Assembly: GCA_028284745.1 (NCBI GenBank)
Contig: JANQRC010000048.1
Span: 62,001-126,000 of the forward strand
DNA: 64,000 nt
Direction of reading: 5' to 3'
Origin: Flavobacteriaceae bacterium
GTDB taxonomy: Bacteria; Bacteroidota; Bacteroidia; Flavobacteriales; Flavobacteriaceae
Shown: piece after piece, positions 42,422-52,795 of the stretch
Layout: each line of letters starts with the position of its first letter
Numbering within the stretch: the first letter of the stretch is position 1
The notes under the pieces: model-generated
Databases searched by the model: none
What the model saw: only the letters and a program-made list of their open reading frames with translations
Told to the model about the DNA's origin: nothing
Program-made: the position numbers and the translations under genes

Positions 42422-43333
42422 TCACTTTTTGGCTTTCTTCTTTGACCTATCCTTAAAGTGAATCACATAGGTAGCATTCACACCAATGTGAAGCCTTCCG
42501 TCCTTGAAATTGAAATTATTGGGAGATAAGGTATAGATGGCCACATCATCAAAGCTCTTGGAGTTGGTCATGGCAAATTGCATGATCAGGTCGCTGATCT
42601 CCCAATTAATGCCCAACGTGAAAAGATCGTACCCCTCTGATCCTTGTTCTCTACCGAAAAGAGAATAGTATTCAGAGACCAATGATACATGGTTGCCCAA
42701 TTTATATCGACCGCCAAAACCCAGCGAAAAGAAATCATTTGTACCAGAAGCTGGCTGCTCAGTACCCGTATGCACATAGGTTGGCGCCAATTGCAACGAA
42801 AACTTTCTGCTGAACTTTCTAGCAATGATCGCTTGGGTTGAATACGATAAACGACCTGATGAATCTTCAGGAAGGTCAAAGTTGTTGAAACTGCGAGAGA
42901 AATAAGAGGCATTCTGCACTAAGGTCAGCCCAAAAGGAATCTTGTCATTCTCTTTTTGCCTTAGCAGTCGATATTTACCAAATGTGTTGAAGATGCCATC
43001 TAAAGTAGTTACACCCAATCCAAAGGTAAACCTATCGCTCAAGGCATATTGAAGCCCAAAATGGGCCGAGAATCTATCGGCAAAGAAAACCTGACTAGAC
43101 TCGTTGTTAGGCAAATTCCAGAATCTAGTGCCTAAAACCAGTTCGAACGTACCTTCTTTTCTGGTCTCAACAGATTGGCCCAGTAAAATCCGATTCGCCT
43201 TGAACGTAGCTTGAGTAAAAAGATCGCTTTGGGGTTGTTCCTTATCTAGAATATCGAGAAGGTTTTGTGCCTTCACGGTTGTGATGGCAACTGACAGTGC
43301 GGTTACAAGTAAAATCATCTGTTTATTCTTCAT
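42422..43333 (-). CDS. DUF5777 family beta-barrel protein
   Basis: A signal peptide (MKNKQMILLVTALSVAITTVKAQ) precedes about 280 residues of alternating strands typical of an outer-membrane barrel: KANRILLGQSVETRKEGTFEL, VLGTRFWNL, FFADRFSAHFGLQYALSDRF and LGFGGRYKLGNHVSL. DUF5777 proteins usually follow YceI genes in this phylum. It overlaps the YceI gene by 11 bases. A transport or lipid role is inferred only. Confidence 0.85.
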   Translation of the reverse strand: MKNKQMILLVTALSVAITTVKAQNLLDILDKEQPQSDLFTQATFKANRILLGQSVETRKEGTFELVLGTRFWNLPNNESSQVFFADRFSAHFGLQYALSDRFTFGLGVTTLDGIFNTFGKYRLLRQKENDKIPFGLTLVQNASYFSRSFNNFDLPEDSSGRLSYSTQAIIARKFSRKFSLQLAPTYVHTGTEQPASGTNDFFSLGFGGRYKLGNHVSLVSEYYSLFGREQGSEGYDLFTLGINWEISDLIMQFAMTNSKSFDDVAIYTLSPNNFNFKDGRLHIGVNATYVIHFKDRSKKKAKK

Positions 43334-43862
43334 AGGGCTCATATTCAAATCGAAACATTACTTGTATTGCCTTGGCTATGTTGGGTCTCAGCAACGGTGG
43401 TATATTGATGTTGAAATCTGCGACACCGACCTCGAATTCACCATGGAGGATAACTCCTTTGCTAGAACTTTCCACTTTAGTTTTGATCTCTATTTCTTTT
43501 TGCACGCCATGAAAGTCCATGATACCCTTTACCGTTCTCACAATTGTCGGCTCATCACCCACGTCTAACATGTTTCCCGAAAATACCAGTTTTGGATATA
43601 GGTCAGACTCCACATAGCTCTCATTGAAATGCTCTTGCATCAAGGCCTTTTTAAATACGAAAGCTCGCAAGAGCATCTGCACTGCTATCTCACCGCTTTT
43701 CTGATCCATGATGCTGAATACCTGATTGTTGGTGGCCTCAATATTTTCGACCGAAGTATAAGAGAAAAAGGATACCTGCCCTTGTCTAGTGATTATTTTG
43801 TCGTTAACCTGACCAAGAGTCAGCAACGGTAGACAAATCAGTGGAATTAAAACTCTACTCAT
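43323..43862 (-). CDS. YceI family protein (second copy)
   Basis: 179 residues with a signal peptide (MSRVLIPLICLPLLTLGQ) and a YceI-like barrel: RQGQVSFFSYTSVENIEATN, MQEHFNESYVESDLYPKLVF, VKGIMDFHGVQKEIEI and a C-terminal FNINIPPLL. It differs clearly from the copy at 11872. Overlaps of 8 and 11 bases tie it to the OB-fold gene and the DUF5777 gene. Confidence 0.85.
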   Translation of the reverse strand: MSRVLIPLICLPLLTLGQVNDKIITRQGQVSFFSYTSVENIEATNNQVFSIMDQKSGEIAVQMLLRAFVFKKALMQEHFNESYVESDLYPKLVFSGNMLDVGDEPTIVRTVKGIMDFHGVQKEIEIKTKVESSSKGVILHGEFEVGVADFNINIPPLLRPNIAKAIQVMFRFEYEPYEE

Positions 43863-44298
43863 CGATATTGTTGTTAATTGGCACACAATTTAGCATGACC
43901 ACGTCGAAGAGATACCCTTTACATACACCACGTACCACAACCGTATCTCCGATATTCAGCCTATCTATATGGTTCTTGCTCATAGGCATCATATCACAGA
44001 TCACATAGTTTTTGGTGTTATCATCACTCTTCAACATAATCGTATGTCTTTCATTCAAAAAACTTATTTTCTCAACAACACCTTCAACCTCAACGACCCT
44101 TTCGACAAATGTATCGTTGGCAAGGCCTTCATCATTCTTAAATGACGTCAATATCGCAGTGGCGTCTGTTTTAGTTACTCTTGTTTCTCTGGCAACATCT
44201 GCTGTTGCTTGCTTTTCATATTGGCGGTACAGGTAAATAGTCGTAGAAAACGACCCTACCAACAAAACGAGCACTATAATTTTAATTTTTTTTTGCAT
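43855..44298 (-). CDS. membrane-anchored OB-fold (tRNA_anti-like) protein
   Basis: 147 residues: one N-terminal helix (KIKIIVLVLLVGSFSTTIYLY), a linker, then an OB-fold of the tRNA_anti-like family (ERVVEVEGVVEKISFLNERHTIML; LNIGDTVVVRGVCKGYLFDVVMLNCVPIN). It is first of a three-gene operon with YceI and DUF5777. The OB domain here is unlikely to bind tRNA, being outside the cytoplasm. An ATG ten codons upstream is possible. Confidence 0.82.
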   Translation of the reverse strand: MQKKIKIIVLVLLVGSFSTTIYLYRQYEKQATADVARETRVTKTDATAILTSFKNDEGLANDTFVERVVEVEGVVEKISFLNERHTIMLKSDDNTKNYVICDMMPMSKNHIDRLNIGDTVVVRGVCKGYLFDVVMLNCVPINNNIDE

Positions 44299-44511
44299 TT
44301 TAATAGAAGCGACTTCTGCATCAAGCATTTACAAACGAATCAAACTTAGCGCATATGGTACATGTTGCTTGCTTTGAAAGTCCATGGATCTTCATTTCAT
44401 TGCAAAGCAATAAAAAAAAGAATCTGTTGCCTCGCAAAAGTAGTTAAAGATGAATTTATGAGCTTAAAAGTGAATCTGAAGCCTATCTTGCCCTCTCGGC
44501 TAAAAACGTGA

Positions 44512-47148
44512 CTACTGAAAGTTTTCAAGGCTAGCCTTTATGGTGGCTATCTTTGCCAAGGCATCCGCTTCCTTCTTTCGCTCTAAGGCAACCACCTTTT
44601 CGGGCGCATTGCTCACAAATCGCTCATTGGACAATTTCTTTCTGACCGAGGCAAGAAAGCCCTCGGTGTAACCTAGCTCCTCTCTCAGCTTAGAGACCTC
44701 ACCTTCAACATCTATCGAACCCATGATCGGTATGAAGTATTCATTGGATCTCACACGAAATGACAATGCACCCTCTACCTTACCTTCAACGTAGGCCACT
44801 TCGGAGATGTTCCCAAGCTTCTTCACCATGGCATCCAACAGGGTTGTCGTCTTTTCGGCATTCAGAACGAAGAGTGCTATCTGGTCTTTGAAAGCAATGT
44901 TCTTCTCTTTTCTGATAGTACGTATTCCAGAAACCACCTCCATCGCCAATTCAAAATCTTTGATAAGCTGACCATCATGACCATGCTGAGACGGCCATTG
45001 ATCTACGATCAAGGCCTCTTCCGGGGTTTTTTCTGAAATATGCTGCCATATCTCTTCCGTAAGGAATGGCATGAAAGGATGAAGGATGCGCAAGTTGTCT
45101 TCTAGCAATGAGATCACCTTGTCATATGTGACTTTGTCTATGGGTTGTTGATACGCTGGCTTCACGATCTCTAGCAACCAAGAGCAGAAATCGTCCCAGA
45201 CCAACTTGTATATAGCCATCAAGGCATCCGAGATACGATACTTACTAAAGTGGTCTTCGATCTCTGAAAGCGCCTTCTGAAACTTAGCCTCGAACCATTG
45301 CAGTCCTATTTTGGAATGTTCGGGTTGTTTTATGGTCTCATCGACCTGCCAGCCCTTTATCAAGCGGAAAGCATTCCATATTTTGTTGGCAAAGTTCTTA
45401 CCTTGTTGGCATAGTGCTTCATCAAACAAAAGGTCGTTACCAGCTGCTGAACTCAGCAGCAATCCCACGCGCACCCCATCGGCACCAAAATCTTCGATCA
45501 ATTTCAGCGCATCGGGCGAGTTGCCAAGCGATTTAGACATCTTGCGCCGCTGCTTATCACGAACCAACCCTGTGAGGTACACATTACTGAAAGGGTGTTC
45601 GTCCTTGAACTCATAGCCCGCAACGATCATTCTTGCCACCCAAAAGAATAGAATATCAGGACCTGTGACCAGATCATTGGTCGGGTAGTAATATTGTATT
45701 TCCTCGTTTTCAGGATCACGAATCCCATCAAAGACACTAATAGGCCACAACCATGAAGAGAACCAAGTATCCAGCACATCTTCGTCCTGGCGTAGATCGG
45801 ACATGGTCAGACCAGAATCGCCCGTTCGCTCTTGCGCAAGCCTCAATGCGTCTTCTTTGGTCTCTGCAACCACGAGATCTTCCTTTCCATCACTATAATA
45901 ATACGCTGGTATTTGTTGTCCCCACCATAGTTGCCTAGAGATGTTCCAATCGCGTACGTTTTCCATCCAATGGCGGTAGGTGTTCACGAATTTCTTTGGA
46001 AAGAACCTCACTTCTTCAGTTTCTAACACCGCTTCGATCGCTGGCTTGGCAAGACCTTCCATCTTCAAGAACCACTGGTCTGAGAGCCTTGGCTCTATGA
46101 CAGCCTTGGTGCGTTCCGAAGTGCCTACTTTATTAACGTGCTGCTCTACCTTGACCAAATATCCTTTAGATCCGAGTTCTTCAGTGATCTCCTTACGGAC
46201 CACAAAACGGTCTTTGCCTTTATAATGAAGCCCATACGCATTTAGTGTAGCATCTTCGTTGAAGATATCGATCACCTCAAGATCGTGCTTATCACCCAAT
46301 ACTTTGTCATTCTCATCATGAGCAGGTGTCACCTTCAAACAACCCGTACCAAACTCAATATCAACATACTCGTCTTCAATGATCGGAACAACTCTATCTG
46401 CAAGGGGAACAATAGCTTTCTTTCCTTTTAAATGCTTGTACCGCTCATCATTGGGGTTGACACATATGGCTGTATCTCCCAAGATCGTCTCGGGGCGCGT
46501 GGTGGCTATGATCACTTTTTCATCGCTTCCTTGGATCGGATAGGCCAGATAATACAAATTTCCCTGGCGTTCTTCATAGATCACTTCTTCATCAGAAAGT
46601 GTAGTTTTTGCCTGCGGGTCCCAATTCACCATACGGTAGCCGCGGTAGATAAGGCCTTTCTTGTGAAGGTCGACAAAGACTTTGATCACAGCCTCGCTCA
46701 TGTGAGGGTCCATGGTGAACTTCGTACGCTGCCAATCGCAGGAGGCGCCAAGCTTTTTGAGTTGCTCTAAAATGATTCCTCCATATTTCTCCTTCCATTC
46801 CCATGCATGAGACAAAAATTCTTCGCGTGAGAGCGAATTCTTATCAATGCCCTCTTCCTTTAATTTGGCAACTACTTTGGCCTCAGTAGCAATAGAAGCA
46901 TGGTCCATGCCTGGCACCCAGCAGGCATTGAACCCCTTTAAACGTGCGCGCCTGATCAACACATCCTGGATCGTATTGTTGAGCATGTGCCCCATATGAA
47001 GCACACCGGTAACATTTGGCGGAGGTATCACAATAGTATAAGGCTCGCGGCGATCTGGTTCAGAATGAAAGAAATCGTGTTGCATCCAATAGGAATACCA
47101 CTTCTCCTCTACCTGTTTTGCTTCAAAATTCTTGGGTATTTGGCTCAT
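44512..47148 (-). CDS. valS: valyl-tRNA synthetase
   Basis: Charges tRNA-Val. Class I synthetase of 878 residues from the family-typical [22 protein letters not shown]-type motif [14 protein letters not shown], editing domain with [34 protein letters not shown] loop [14 protein letters not shown], and a C-terminal coiled coil ([20 protein letters not shown]). The upstream in-frame ATG at 47199 adds 17 residues with no family match. Confidence 0.97.
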   Translation of the reverse strand: MSQIPKNFEAKQVEEKWYSYWMQHDFFHSEPDRREPYTIVIPPPNVTGVLHMGHMLNNTIQDVLIRRARLKGFNACWVPGMDHASIATEAKVVAKLKEEGIDKNSLSREEFLSHAWEWKEKYGGIILEQLKKLGASCDWQRTKFTMDPHMSEAVIKVFVDLHKKGLIYRGYRMVNWDPQAKTTLSDEEVIYEERQGNLYYLAYPIQGSDEKVIIATTRPETILGDTAICVNPNDERYKHLKGKKAIVPLADRVVPIIEDEYVDIEFGTGCLKVTPAHDENDKVLGDKHDLEVIDIFNEDATLNAYGLHYKGKDRFVVRKEITEELGSKGYLVKVEQHVNKVGTSERTKAVIEPRLSDQWFLKMEGLAKPAIEAVLETEEVRFFPKKFVNTYRHWMENVRDWNISRQLWWGQQIPAYYYSDGKEDLVVAETKEDALRLAQERTGDSGLTMSDLRQDEDVLDTWFSSWLWPISVFDGIRDPENEEIQYYYPTNDLVTGPDILFFWVARMIVAGYEFKDEHPFSNVYLTGLVRDKQRRKMSKSLGNSPDALKLIEDFGADGVRVGLLLSSAAGNDLLFDEALCQQGKNFANKIWNAFRLIKGWQVDETIKQPEHSKIGLQWFEAKFQKALSEIEDHFSKYRISDALMAIYKLVWDDFCSWLLEIVKPAYQQPIDKVTYDKVISLLEDNLRILHPFMPFLTEEIWQHISEKTPEEALIVDQWPSQHGHDGQLIKDFELAMEVVSGIRTIRKEKNIAFKDQIALFVLNAEKTTTLLDAMVKKLGNISEVAYVEGKVEGALSFRVRSNEYFIPIMGSIDVEGEVSKLREELGYTEGFLASVRKKLSNERFVSNAPEKVVALERKKEADALAKIATIKASLENFQ

Positions 47149-47281
47149 CTTGGCGCGGTTTTTGTCTTTTCGTCTACCGTAGCGTGCAAAATTAGGCAAC
47201 TACTCAAGATTTTAAAAGAGATTCCTTTATTTTGCACATGCAATGAAAAGTAAGTAACTTTAACATTGGTTAAAACAACGT

Positions 47282-47725
47282 ATGATGAAAAAGCTTATCT
47301 CAGTTTTATTTATTGGGCTGTTTGCCCTAACGCTTTCTGCGCAAGAAAAATCAGCAAAGATCGAATTTGAAAAAGATGTGATCGATTATGGTGAAATAGC
47401 GAAAGGCAGCGACGGAGTCCGTGTTTTCAAATTCAAGAACACTGGTGAAGTACCCCTGATCATCTCTAGAGTATATTCTAGTTGCGGGTGTACCATCCCG
47501 AAGCAACCGGATGAGCCTGTCAAGCCGGGTGAAAACGGCGAGATCTCAGTGAAGTATGACACCAAGCGTGTTGGGCCTATCAGGAAGACGATCACCGTAT
47601 ACTCAAATGCAGAGACCCCTACTGTGGCCCTCAAGATCAAGGGCAGAGTACTTGCAGAAGGCGAATCATCTAGTGGTGATGAAAGTGTCCTGACAAAAAA
47701 AGCTGTTGGGCCTGTAAATAATTAA
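47282..47725 (+). CDS. DUF1573 domain protein
   Basis: 147 residues: a signal peptide (about 1-20, FIGLFALTLSAQ) then an immunoglobulin/MSP-like DUF1573 domain with DYGEIAKGSDGVRVFKFKNT, SRVYSSCGCTIPKQPDEPV and KRVGPIRKTITVYSN. The SSCGCT motif is typical. Function unknown, likely periplasmic. Divergent from valS and followed by a strong terminator. Confidence 0.9.
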   Translation: MMKKLISVLFIGLFALTLSAQEKSAKIEFEKDVIDYGEIAKGSDGVRVFKFKNTGEVPLIISRVYSSCGCTIPKQPDEPVKPGENGEISVKYDTKRVGPIRKTITVYSNAETPTVALKIKGRVLAEGESSSGDESVLTKKAVGPVNN

Positions 47726-47745
47726 AAAAATGATTTCGCAGCTAG

Positions 47746-47771
47746 AAAGCCTCCGGTATGGGGGCTTTTTT
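47746..47771 (+). terminator. intrinsic terminator after DUF1573 gene
   Basis: AAAGCCTCC (47746-47754), loop GGTAT, GGGGGCTTT (47760-47768) form a nine-pair stem with a T run. It lies between the convergent DUF1573 and aspartyl protease genes. Confidence 0.85.
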
Positions 47772-49158
47772 ATTGCCGTAGTGGATCTTTGAGCTTGAAA
47801 TCAAACACAAGTTCAATACCGTTCCGTTGAACACATAAGCGAATCTTCTTGTGTTCTTTCTCGGAAAGCATCGCTATGACCTCTTGAAGCTTGTACCGGT
47901 ATACTAGTTTGCTGTTTACCGAGACCAGTATGTCCCCTTTTCTGAGCCCGGCTTCTTCTGCTGGAGAACCTGGTCTAAGGTCGGCAATCTCAAAAGCTGG
48001 CTTTAGCATGTAGTTGTACACGTCGTACAGACGTATCTCGATGCTTCCATCGTTGCTCTCTATCGTAGAAGGGACGATTCTGCTGCTGTTTGTTCGCTCG
48101 GTCACCATTTGCATGCCGTTATGCTGCAACTCGATACCGCTCATGTTATAGTGAAAAGGCTTTTTATAATGGGTATTCTTCTTTAGCCGAATGCGTGAGT
48201 TGGGATAATCCAACACCACGTGAAAACGCTTCAGGATCTCACCGCCAAGACTTCCTCTTCTATCCTTGATATTTTTGGCCAATGCCACGGCAGAAGAGTC
48301 TGGAAAAGCGGCCTTTACCGATTCAAGTTGAAAATCACCTATCGAAAAAGTTTTCACCACACTTCGATCGCCAAAGACACTACCACCCAAGCCTTTGCCC
48401 AAAAAATCTCTGAATTTTTGTTTTGGAGGTGCGATACCTGCCTCCCTATCATGAAATAGCCACAAGGCATCACTCGCGCCTGAATCTACTAAAAGCTTCA
48501 CCTGTTTTGGCGCCTCACCTAGTATGGACACTTCTGTATTCAGGTAAGGTTTCTTTCTGCTCAACTCTATGGGGAAATCCTCGCACCGCCTACAATCCTT
48601 ATAGCTATAGGTGCTTGGGCTGTAAAATGTGAGTCGTTTACTGGTATAGTTGATCTCTACCACAAAGTCTTTTAATAAATCATAACCAATAATGCCATGA
48701 ATGGGCATACCCATCGTTGGAGAGAAGTTGATATCCTGATTCAGCACTGCAAACAACTCCTGACTTGGATTGATCATCCCTCCGATCCTCATCTGATTAT
48801 TTCTAGAGCGTATCGCTTCGACCGGCTCTGACGACCCAAGACCATTGATCAAGATCGTTTCTGTATCATTGATGTCCAGAGAATCTGAATCACCCAAATA
48901 GAATAGTATAGGTTTGCTGACACCAGAATCGAGAATGAAGTTAAGCACCACACCGTTGACTTGAATTGGCAACACCACAAGATTGCTGATCACTTTGATG
49001 CGCACACTTTCCTTTTTCTTGTGCTTATCTATGAACCGAAAACCATCATTAGCATACGATAACAGACCAACAGAGAAGAAAAAAACAAACAGATATTTGT
49101 GGCAGATCTTCAATTTTTCGAATTTAGTATTGAACCAAATCGTCTTATAAGATACCAA
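47770..49158 (-). CDS. retropepsin-like aspartyl protease with PDZ domain
   Basis: 462 residues. An N-terminal hydrophobic segment (CHKYLFVFFFSVGLLSYAN) suggests export. Two aspartyl-protease-like halves have DSG instead of DTG: VVLNFILDSGVSKPILF (about 70-86) and VKLLVDSGASDALWLF (about 226-241). A PDZ domain ends the protein (EIADLRPGSPAEEAGLRKGD). It is common in Bacteroidota, usually called aspartyl protease family. Activity is predicted, and DSG retains the catalytic Asp. Confidence 0.87.
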   Translation of the reverse strand: MVSYKTIWFNTKFEKLKICHKYLFVFFFSVGLLSYANDGFRFIDKHKKKESVRIKVISNLVVLPIQVNGVVLNFILDSGVSKPILFYLGDSDSLDINDTETILINGLGSSEPVEAIRSRNNQMRIGGMINPSQELFAVLNQDINFSPTMGMPIHGIIGYDLLKDFVVEINYTSKRLTFYSPSTYSYKDCRRCEDFPIELSRKKPYLNTEVSILGEAPKQVKLLVDSGASDALWLFHDREAGIAPPKQKFRDFLGKGLGGSVFGDRSVVKTFSIGDFQLESVKAAFPDSSAVALAKNIKDRRGSLGGEILKRFHVVLDYPNSRIRLKKNTHYKKPFHYNMSGIELQHNGMQMVTERTNSSRIVPSTIESNDGSIEIRLYDVYNYMLKPAFEIADLRPGSPAEEAGLRKGDILVSVNSKLVYRYKLQEVIAMLSEKEHKKIRLCVQRNGIELVFDFKLKDPLRQ

Positions 49159-49270
49159 ATTTTGGCATAAAATGCTAATTATTAACAGTGTTTAACGCTG
49201 CCACGGCCTGGCTCAAGGGGCTTCACTATTAAATTTATTTCGCAACTTTGCACCATAAAATGATTTGCAA

Positions 49271-50461
49271 ATGCCAACGATTTCTTCCAAAGGAATAAAA
49301 ATGCCTGAATCACCCATACGCAAGCTCGTACCCTATGCGGAGAATGCCAAAAAAAGGGGGGTGACAGTATTTCATTTGAATATTGGACAACCAGACATCA
49401 AAACACCTAAAGTCGCGCTAGATGCAGTAAAGAACAATGCCATTGAAGTATTGGGCTATGCGCGTTCGGAAGGTTCGGAAGAATATCGAGAGAAACTAGC
49501 AGGATATTACAAAAAACGTGGGATCGATGTTGCAGCAGACCAGATCATCGTAACCACGGGCGGCAGCGAAGCGCTACTTTTTACCATGGGCAGCATTACT
49601 GACCCAGGAGACGAAGTGATCATACCAGAGCCCTTTTATGCGAATTACAATGGATTTGCCACCTCTTCTGGAGTGCAGGTAAAACCGATAGCATCATCGA
49701 TCGATAACAACTTTGCGCTGCCGCCCATCGATGCGTTCGAAAAACTGATCACCCCTAAGACCAAAGCCATCTTGATATGCAACCCCGGTAATCCTACGGG
49801 ATATCTCTACACGAAAGAAGAAATCGAAAAATTGGCCAAATTGGTACAAAGGCACGACCTCTTTCTGATCGCCGATGAGGTGTACAGAGAATTTGCCTAC
49901 GACGGCACTGAACACTATTCTATCATGCAACAGGAAGGACTCGATCAGCATGCCATCGTCATAGACTCTGTTTCTAAAAGGTATAGCATGTGCGGCGCTC
50001 GAATCGGGTGTATCGTCTCTAAGAACCCACAGATGGTCCAGACAGCACTAAAATTCGCACAAGCCAGACTAAGTCCGCCAACCTATGCATTGATCGCCAG
50101 CGAAGCTGCCTTGGAAACACCGCAACAATATTTTGATGATGTGATCACTGAGTATGTGAAGAGGCGTGACACACTTGTAAAAGAACTTAAAAAGATCAAA
50201 GGTGTGAAAGTCGCTGAGCCTAAAGGTGCTTTCTATTGTATTGCTGAACTGCCAGTTGACAATACCGACGATTTTGCACAATGGTTACTAGAAGATTTCC
50301 ACCTGAACGGAGAGACCGTGATGGTTGCCCCAGCGGCAGGCTTCTACTCTACTCCAGGATTGGGAACTAACCAAGTGCGTATTGCCTATGTGCTAAAAGA
50401 GGAAGATCTATTGCGTGCCGTATCCATTTTGAAAGCTGCGTTAGAAGCCTATCCAAATTGA
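49271..50461 (+). CDS. PLP-dependent aminotransferase, class I (AspC-like)
   Basis: 396 residues, fold type I. Seen: VFHLNIGQPDIKTP, ILICNPGNPTGYLYTKEE (N of NPTG), FLIADEVYREFAYDG, and the PLP lysine K236 in DSVSKRYSMCGARIG. The amino acid substrate is not certain; aspartate is likely. ATG at 49271 is preferred to the TTG two codons before. Three bases separate it from murB. Confidence 0.93.
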   Translation: MPTISSKGIKMPESPIRKLVPYAENAKKRGVTVFHLNIGQPDIKTPKVALDAVKNNAIEVLGYARSEGSEEYREKLAGYYKKRGIDVAADQIIVTTGGSEALLFTMGSITDPGDEVIIPEPFYANYNGFATSSGVQVKPIASSIDNNFALPPIDAFEKLITPKTKAILICNPGNPTGYLYTKEEIEKLAKLVQRHDLFLIADEVYREFAYDGTEHYSIMQQEGLDQHAIVIDSVSKRYSMCGARIGCIVSKNPQMVQTALKFAQARLSPPTYALIASEAALETPQQYFDDVITEYVKRRDTLVKELKKIKGVKVAEPKGAFYCIAELPVDNTDDFAQWLLEDFHLNGETVMVAPAAGFYSTPGLGTNQVRIAYVLKEEDLLRAVSILKAALEAYPN

Positions 50462-50464
50462 CTC

Positions 50465-51481
50465 ATGAAGAGCCCGAAGATCCAACAACGTGTTTCGTTA
50501 AAGCACTACAACACCTTCGGCATCGATGCAAGGGCCAAGGAATTTGTTTCTGTAGAAAGCGTAGACCAACTCAAGCAACTATTGGCACTAGACAAGGAGA
50601 AGTTCTTCTTAGGCGGTGGCAGCAACATGCTACTTACCCGAAATGTTGATGCCTTGGTCGTTCACCTGAACCTAAAAGGAAAAGAGGTCGTTTCAGAAGA
50701 CGAAGACCAAGTTGTTGTAAAAGCAATGGCTGGTGAAAACTGGCACGAATTTGTGCTCTGGACATTAGGACGCGATTTTGGCGGCATCGAGAACCTTTCG
50801 CTCATTCCCGGAAATGTTGGGACAGCCCCTATTCAGAATATCGGCGCGTATGGTGTAGAGCTGAAGGATGTCTTTGTTAGCTGTCAAGCTATTCATATAA
50901 AAACAGGAGAGGAAAGAACATTCTCGTTAGGAGATTGCCAGTTCGGGTATCGTGACTCCATCTTCAAGAACGAAGCAAAGGGCTTGTATGTCATCACCGC
51001 TGTGACCTTTGCACTTAGCAAGAAAGACCACCGACTTAACACTTCGTATGGTGCCATAGAAAAAGAGATAGCGGCAAGGGATATCAAAGAACCGACCATT
51101 CAAGACGTTTCCAATGCTGTGATCGCTATTCGCCAAAGCAAACTTCCAGACCCGAAAGAGCTTGGCAACAGCGGCAGTTTTTTCAAGAACCCGGTGATAT
51201 CTATAGCCGATTTTAAGAAGCTACAAAAAAAACATCCGCTTATACCTCACTATATCCTTAACCAGGAAAAGGTGAAAGTACCTGCAGGATGGCTGATCGA
51301 GCAAGCTGGTTTTAAAGGAAAGCGTTTTGGCGATGCCGGCGTACACACAAAACAAGCTCTTGTTCTGGTGAACTACGGAGATGCCTCTGGGAAAGAGATC
51401 TGGGAATTGGCACAGCGAATTCAGAGAGAGGTGAAAAAACGCTTCGACATAGCTATTGAAGCCGAAGTGAATATCCTCTAA
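50465..51481 (+). CDS. murB: UDP-N-acetylenolpyruvoylglucosamine reductase
   Basis: Completes UDP-MurNAc synthesis with FAD and NADPH. Seen: SLKHYNTFGIDARAKEFVSV, FLGGGSNMLLT, GGIENLSLIPGNVGTAPIQNIGAYG, FGYRDSIFK, GNSGSFFKNP with the catalytic serine, and AGWLIEQAGFKGKRFGDAGVH. 338 residues fits the type I (E. coli-like) form. Confidence 0.97.
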   Translation: MKSPKIQQRVSLKHYNTFGIDARAKEFVSVESVDQLKQLLALDKEKFFLGGGSNMLLTRNVDALVVHLNLKGKEVVSEDEDQVVVKAMAGENWHEFVLWTLGRDFGGIENLSLIPGNVGTAPIQNIGAYGVELKDVFVSCQAIHIKTGEERTFSLGDCQFGYRDSIFKNEAKGLYVITAVTFALSKKDHRLNTSYGAIEKEIAARDIKEPTIQDVSNAVIAIRQSKLPDPKELGNSGSFFKNPVISIADFKKLQKKHPLIPHYILNQEKVKVPAGWLIEQAGFKGKRFGDAGVHTKQALVLVNYGDASGKEIWELAQRIQREVKKRFDIAIEAEVNIL

Positions 51482-51535
51482 AAAAGAAGACCTTCGCTAC
51501 TAGACGAAGGCCTTCTCAACTAAACTAACCCTAAA
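51482..51535 (-). terminator. terminator of the fasciclin gene
   Basis: GAAG-A-CCTTCG (51486-51496) pairs with CGAAGG-C-CTTC (51505-51515). On the minus strand it is preceded by GGTTAGTTTAGTTGAGAAG and followed by a T run, so it serves the fasciclin gene. It also faces murB. Confidence 0.75.
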
Positions 51536-51539
51536 ACAA

Positions 51540-52106
51540 CTATTCAGGAAGAACAACTGTATCGATCACATGGATGACCCCATTGCTGGCCTCCACGTCT
51601 GTCTTTGCTATGGTAGAAGTATTTCCTTTGGCATCAGTAAGGATAACACTATCGCTATCGATCGACGCTGTTAGTGCACCTCCATTCACAGTCTTTATTT
51701 CAAAGGCCCCGTTGTTGCTTTTTATGGCACTCACAACATCAGCAGCCATCACCTTACCGGCCACTACATGATATGCAAGAATACCGGCAAGCGCATCTTT
51801 GTTCTCTGGCTTCATCAAGGTTTCCAGAGTGCCTTCTGGCAATTTGGCAAACGCTTTGTCGGTAGGCGCAAACACTGTGAAAGGACCTTCATCTTTTAGC
51901 GTTTCCACCAGGTCAGCAGCTTTTACCGCCACGACCAAAGTGCTGAAGTCGTCCAAGCTAGCAGCCACATCAACGATGTCGCCCGTCATGCGCACATCCG
52001 AATTGTAGGCGATGGCCTTCTTGTGCGATTTGCTTTCGCACTGTGCACTTAGCTGAAAACCAGCAATAAACAATAAAACTACTGTGAATACATTTTTCAA
52101 TTTCAT
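51540..52106 (-). CDS. fasciclin (FAS1) domain secreted protein
   Basis: 188 residues: signal peptide ([22 protein letters not shown]) and one FAS1 domain (about 45-187) with [55 protein letters not shown] and [16 protein letters not shown]1 domains mediate adhesion. It is divergent from an ECF sigma factor and RskA anti-sigma factor, which is the arrangement that controls fasciclin proteins in mycobacteria (SigK/RskA). Confidence 0.94.
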   Translation of the reverse strand: MKLKNVFTVVLLFIAGFQLSAQCESKSHKKAIAYNSDVRMTGDIVDVAASLDDFSTLVVAVKAADLVETLKDEGPFTVFAPTDKAFAKLPEGTLETLMKPENKDALAGILAYHVVAGKVMAADVVSAIKSNNGAFEIKTVNGGALTASIDSDSVILTDAKGNTSTIAKTDVEASNGVIHVIDTVVLPE

Positions 52107-52172
52107 AACTTTGAGATTTAAGAGTTTGAATTAAATAAAAATAACTAGCGCTCGTTTTTAGGTACATACGCC

Positions 52173-52193
52173 AAGTCTTTCGAATTCAGACTT
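52173..52193. promoter_or_regulatory. inverted repeat between fasciclin and sigma factor genes
   Basis: AAGTCT and AGACTT are spaced by TTCGAATTC in the 125-base divergent region. It may be an operator or part of a sigma-dependent promoter; no clear TAnnTTTG box was seen for either gene. Confidence 0.35.
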
Positions 52194-52231
52194 CGGACGT
52201 GTGCTAAAAATTCGTTAAAACCAACGACCCA

Positions 52232-52795
52232 ATGAGTCAATTGCTTGAAAGTCATATCGTTCAGCTATTGCTTGAAAAAGACGAGCGAGCCATTTCATTG
52301 CTGTATGACCATTATGCAGACACCTTGTACGGAGTTGCGTTAAAGGTGACCAAGGATGAAGAATTGGCCAAAGACGTCTTGCAAGAGAGCCTCGTAAAGG
52401 TCTGGAACAACAGTACTTCTTACGATGCCAGGAAAGCCAAACTTTTCACATGGCTATTCAGGATCACCCGAAATACGGCCATAGACAAATTGCGTGGCTT
52501 AAAGAACAAAGTAGAAAAGGAAATCCAATTAGAGGTTTCTCACGTATATACTATTGGAGAAAACAGTTACCGACCAGAACTCTTAGACATGAAGCAACAT
52601 GTCAATGCCCTTGAAGAAAAGTATCAAACAGTGCTCGATGCACTTTTTTTTCAGGGAATGACACAACAAGAAGCAAGTGAAGCCTTGGATGTCCCGTTAG
52701 GGACCGTGAAGTCTCGATTGAAAATCGGGCTCAGAGAATTGAGAAAGGTATTTGGCACACAAGCCTTGATAATGATGGTAATGTTAGGGTCATGA
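52232..52795 (+). CDS. ECF RNA polymerase sigma factor
   Basis: 187 residues. Region 2: ISLLYDHYADTLYGVALKVTKDEELAKDVLQESLVKVW, then FTWLFRITRNTAIDKLRGL. Region 4: ALFFQGMTQQEASEALDVPLGTVKSRLKIGLRELR. It resembles the SigK group. The stop overlaps the start of the anti-sigma gene (ATGA), so the two are made together. It should direct transcription of a small regulon, possibly including the fasciclin gene opposite. Confidence 0.94.
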   Translation: MSQLLESHIVQLLLEKDERAISLLYDHYADTLYGVALKVTKDEELAKDVLQESLVKVWNNSTSYDARKAKLFTWLFRITRNTAIDKLRGLKNKVEKEIQLEVSHVYTIGENSYRPELLDMKQHVNALEEKYQTVLDALFFQGMTQQEASEALDVPLGTVKSRLKIGLRELRKVFGTQALIMMVMLGS

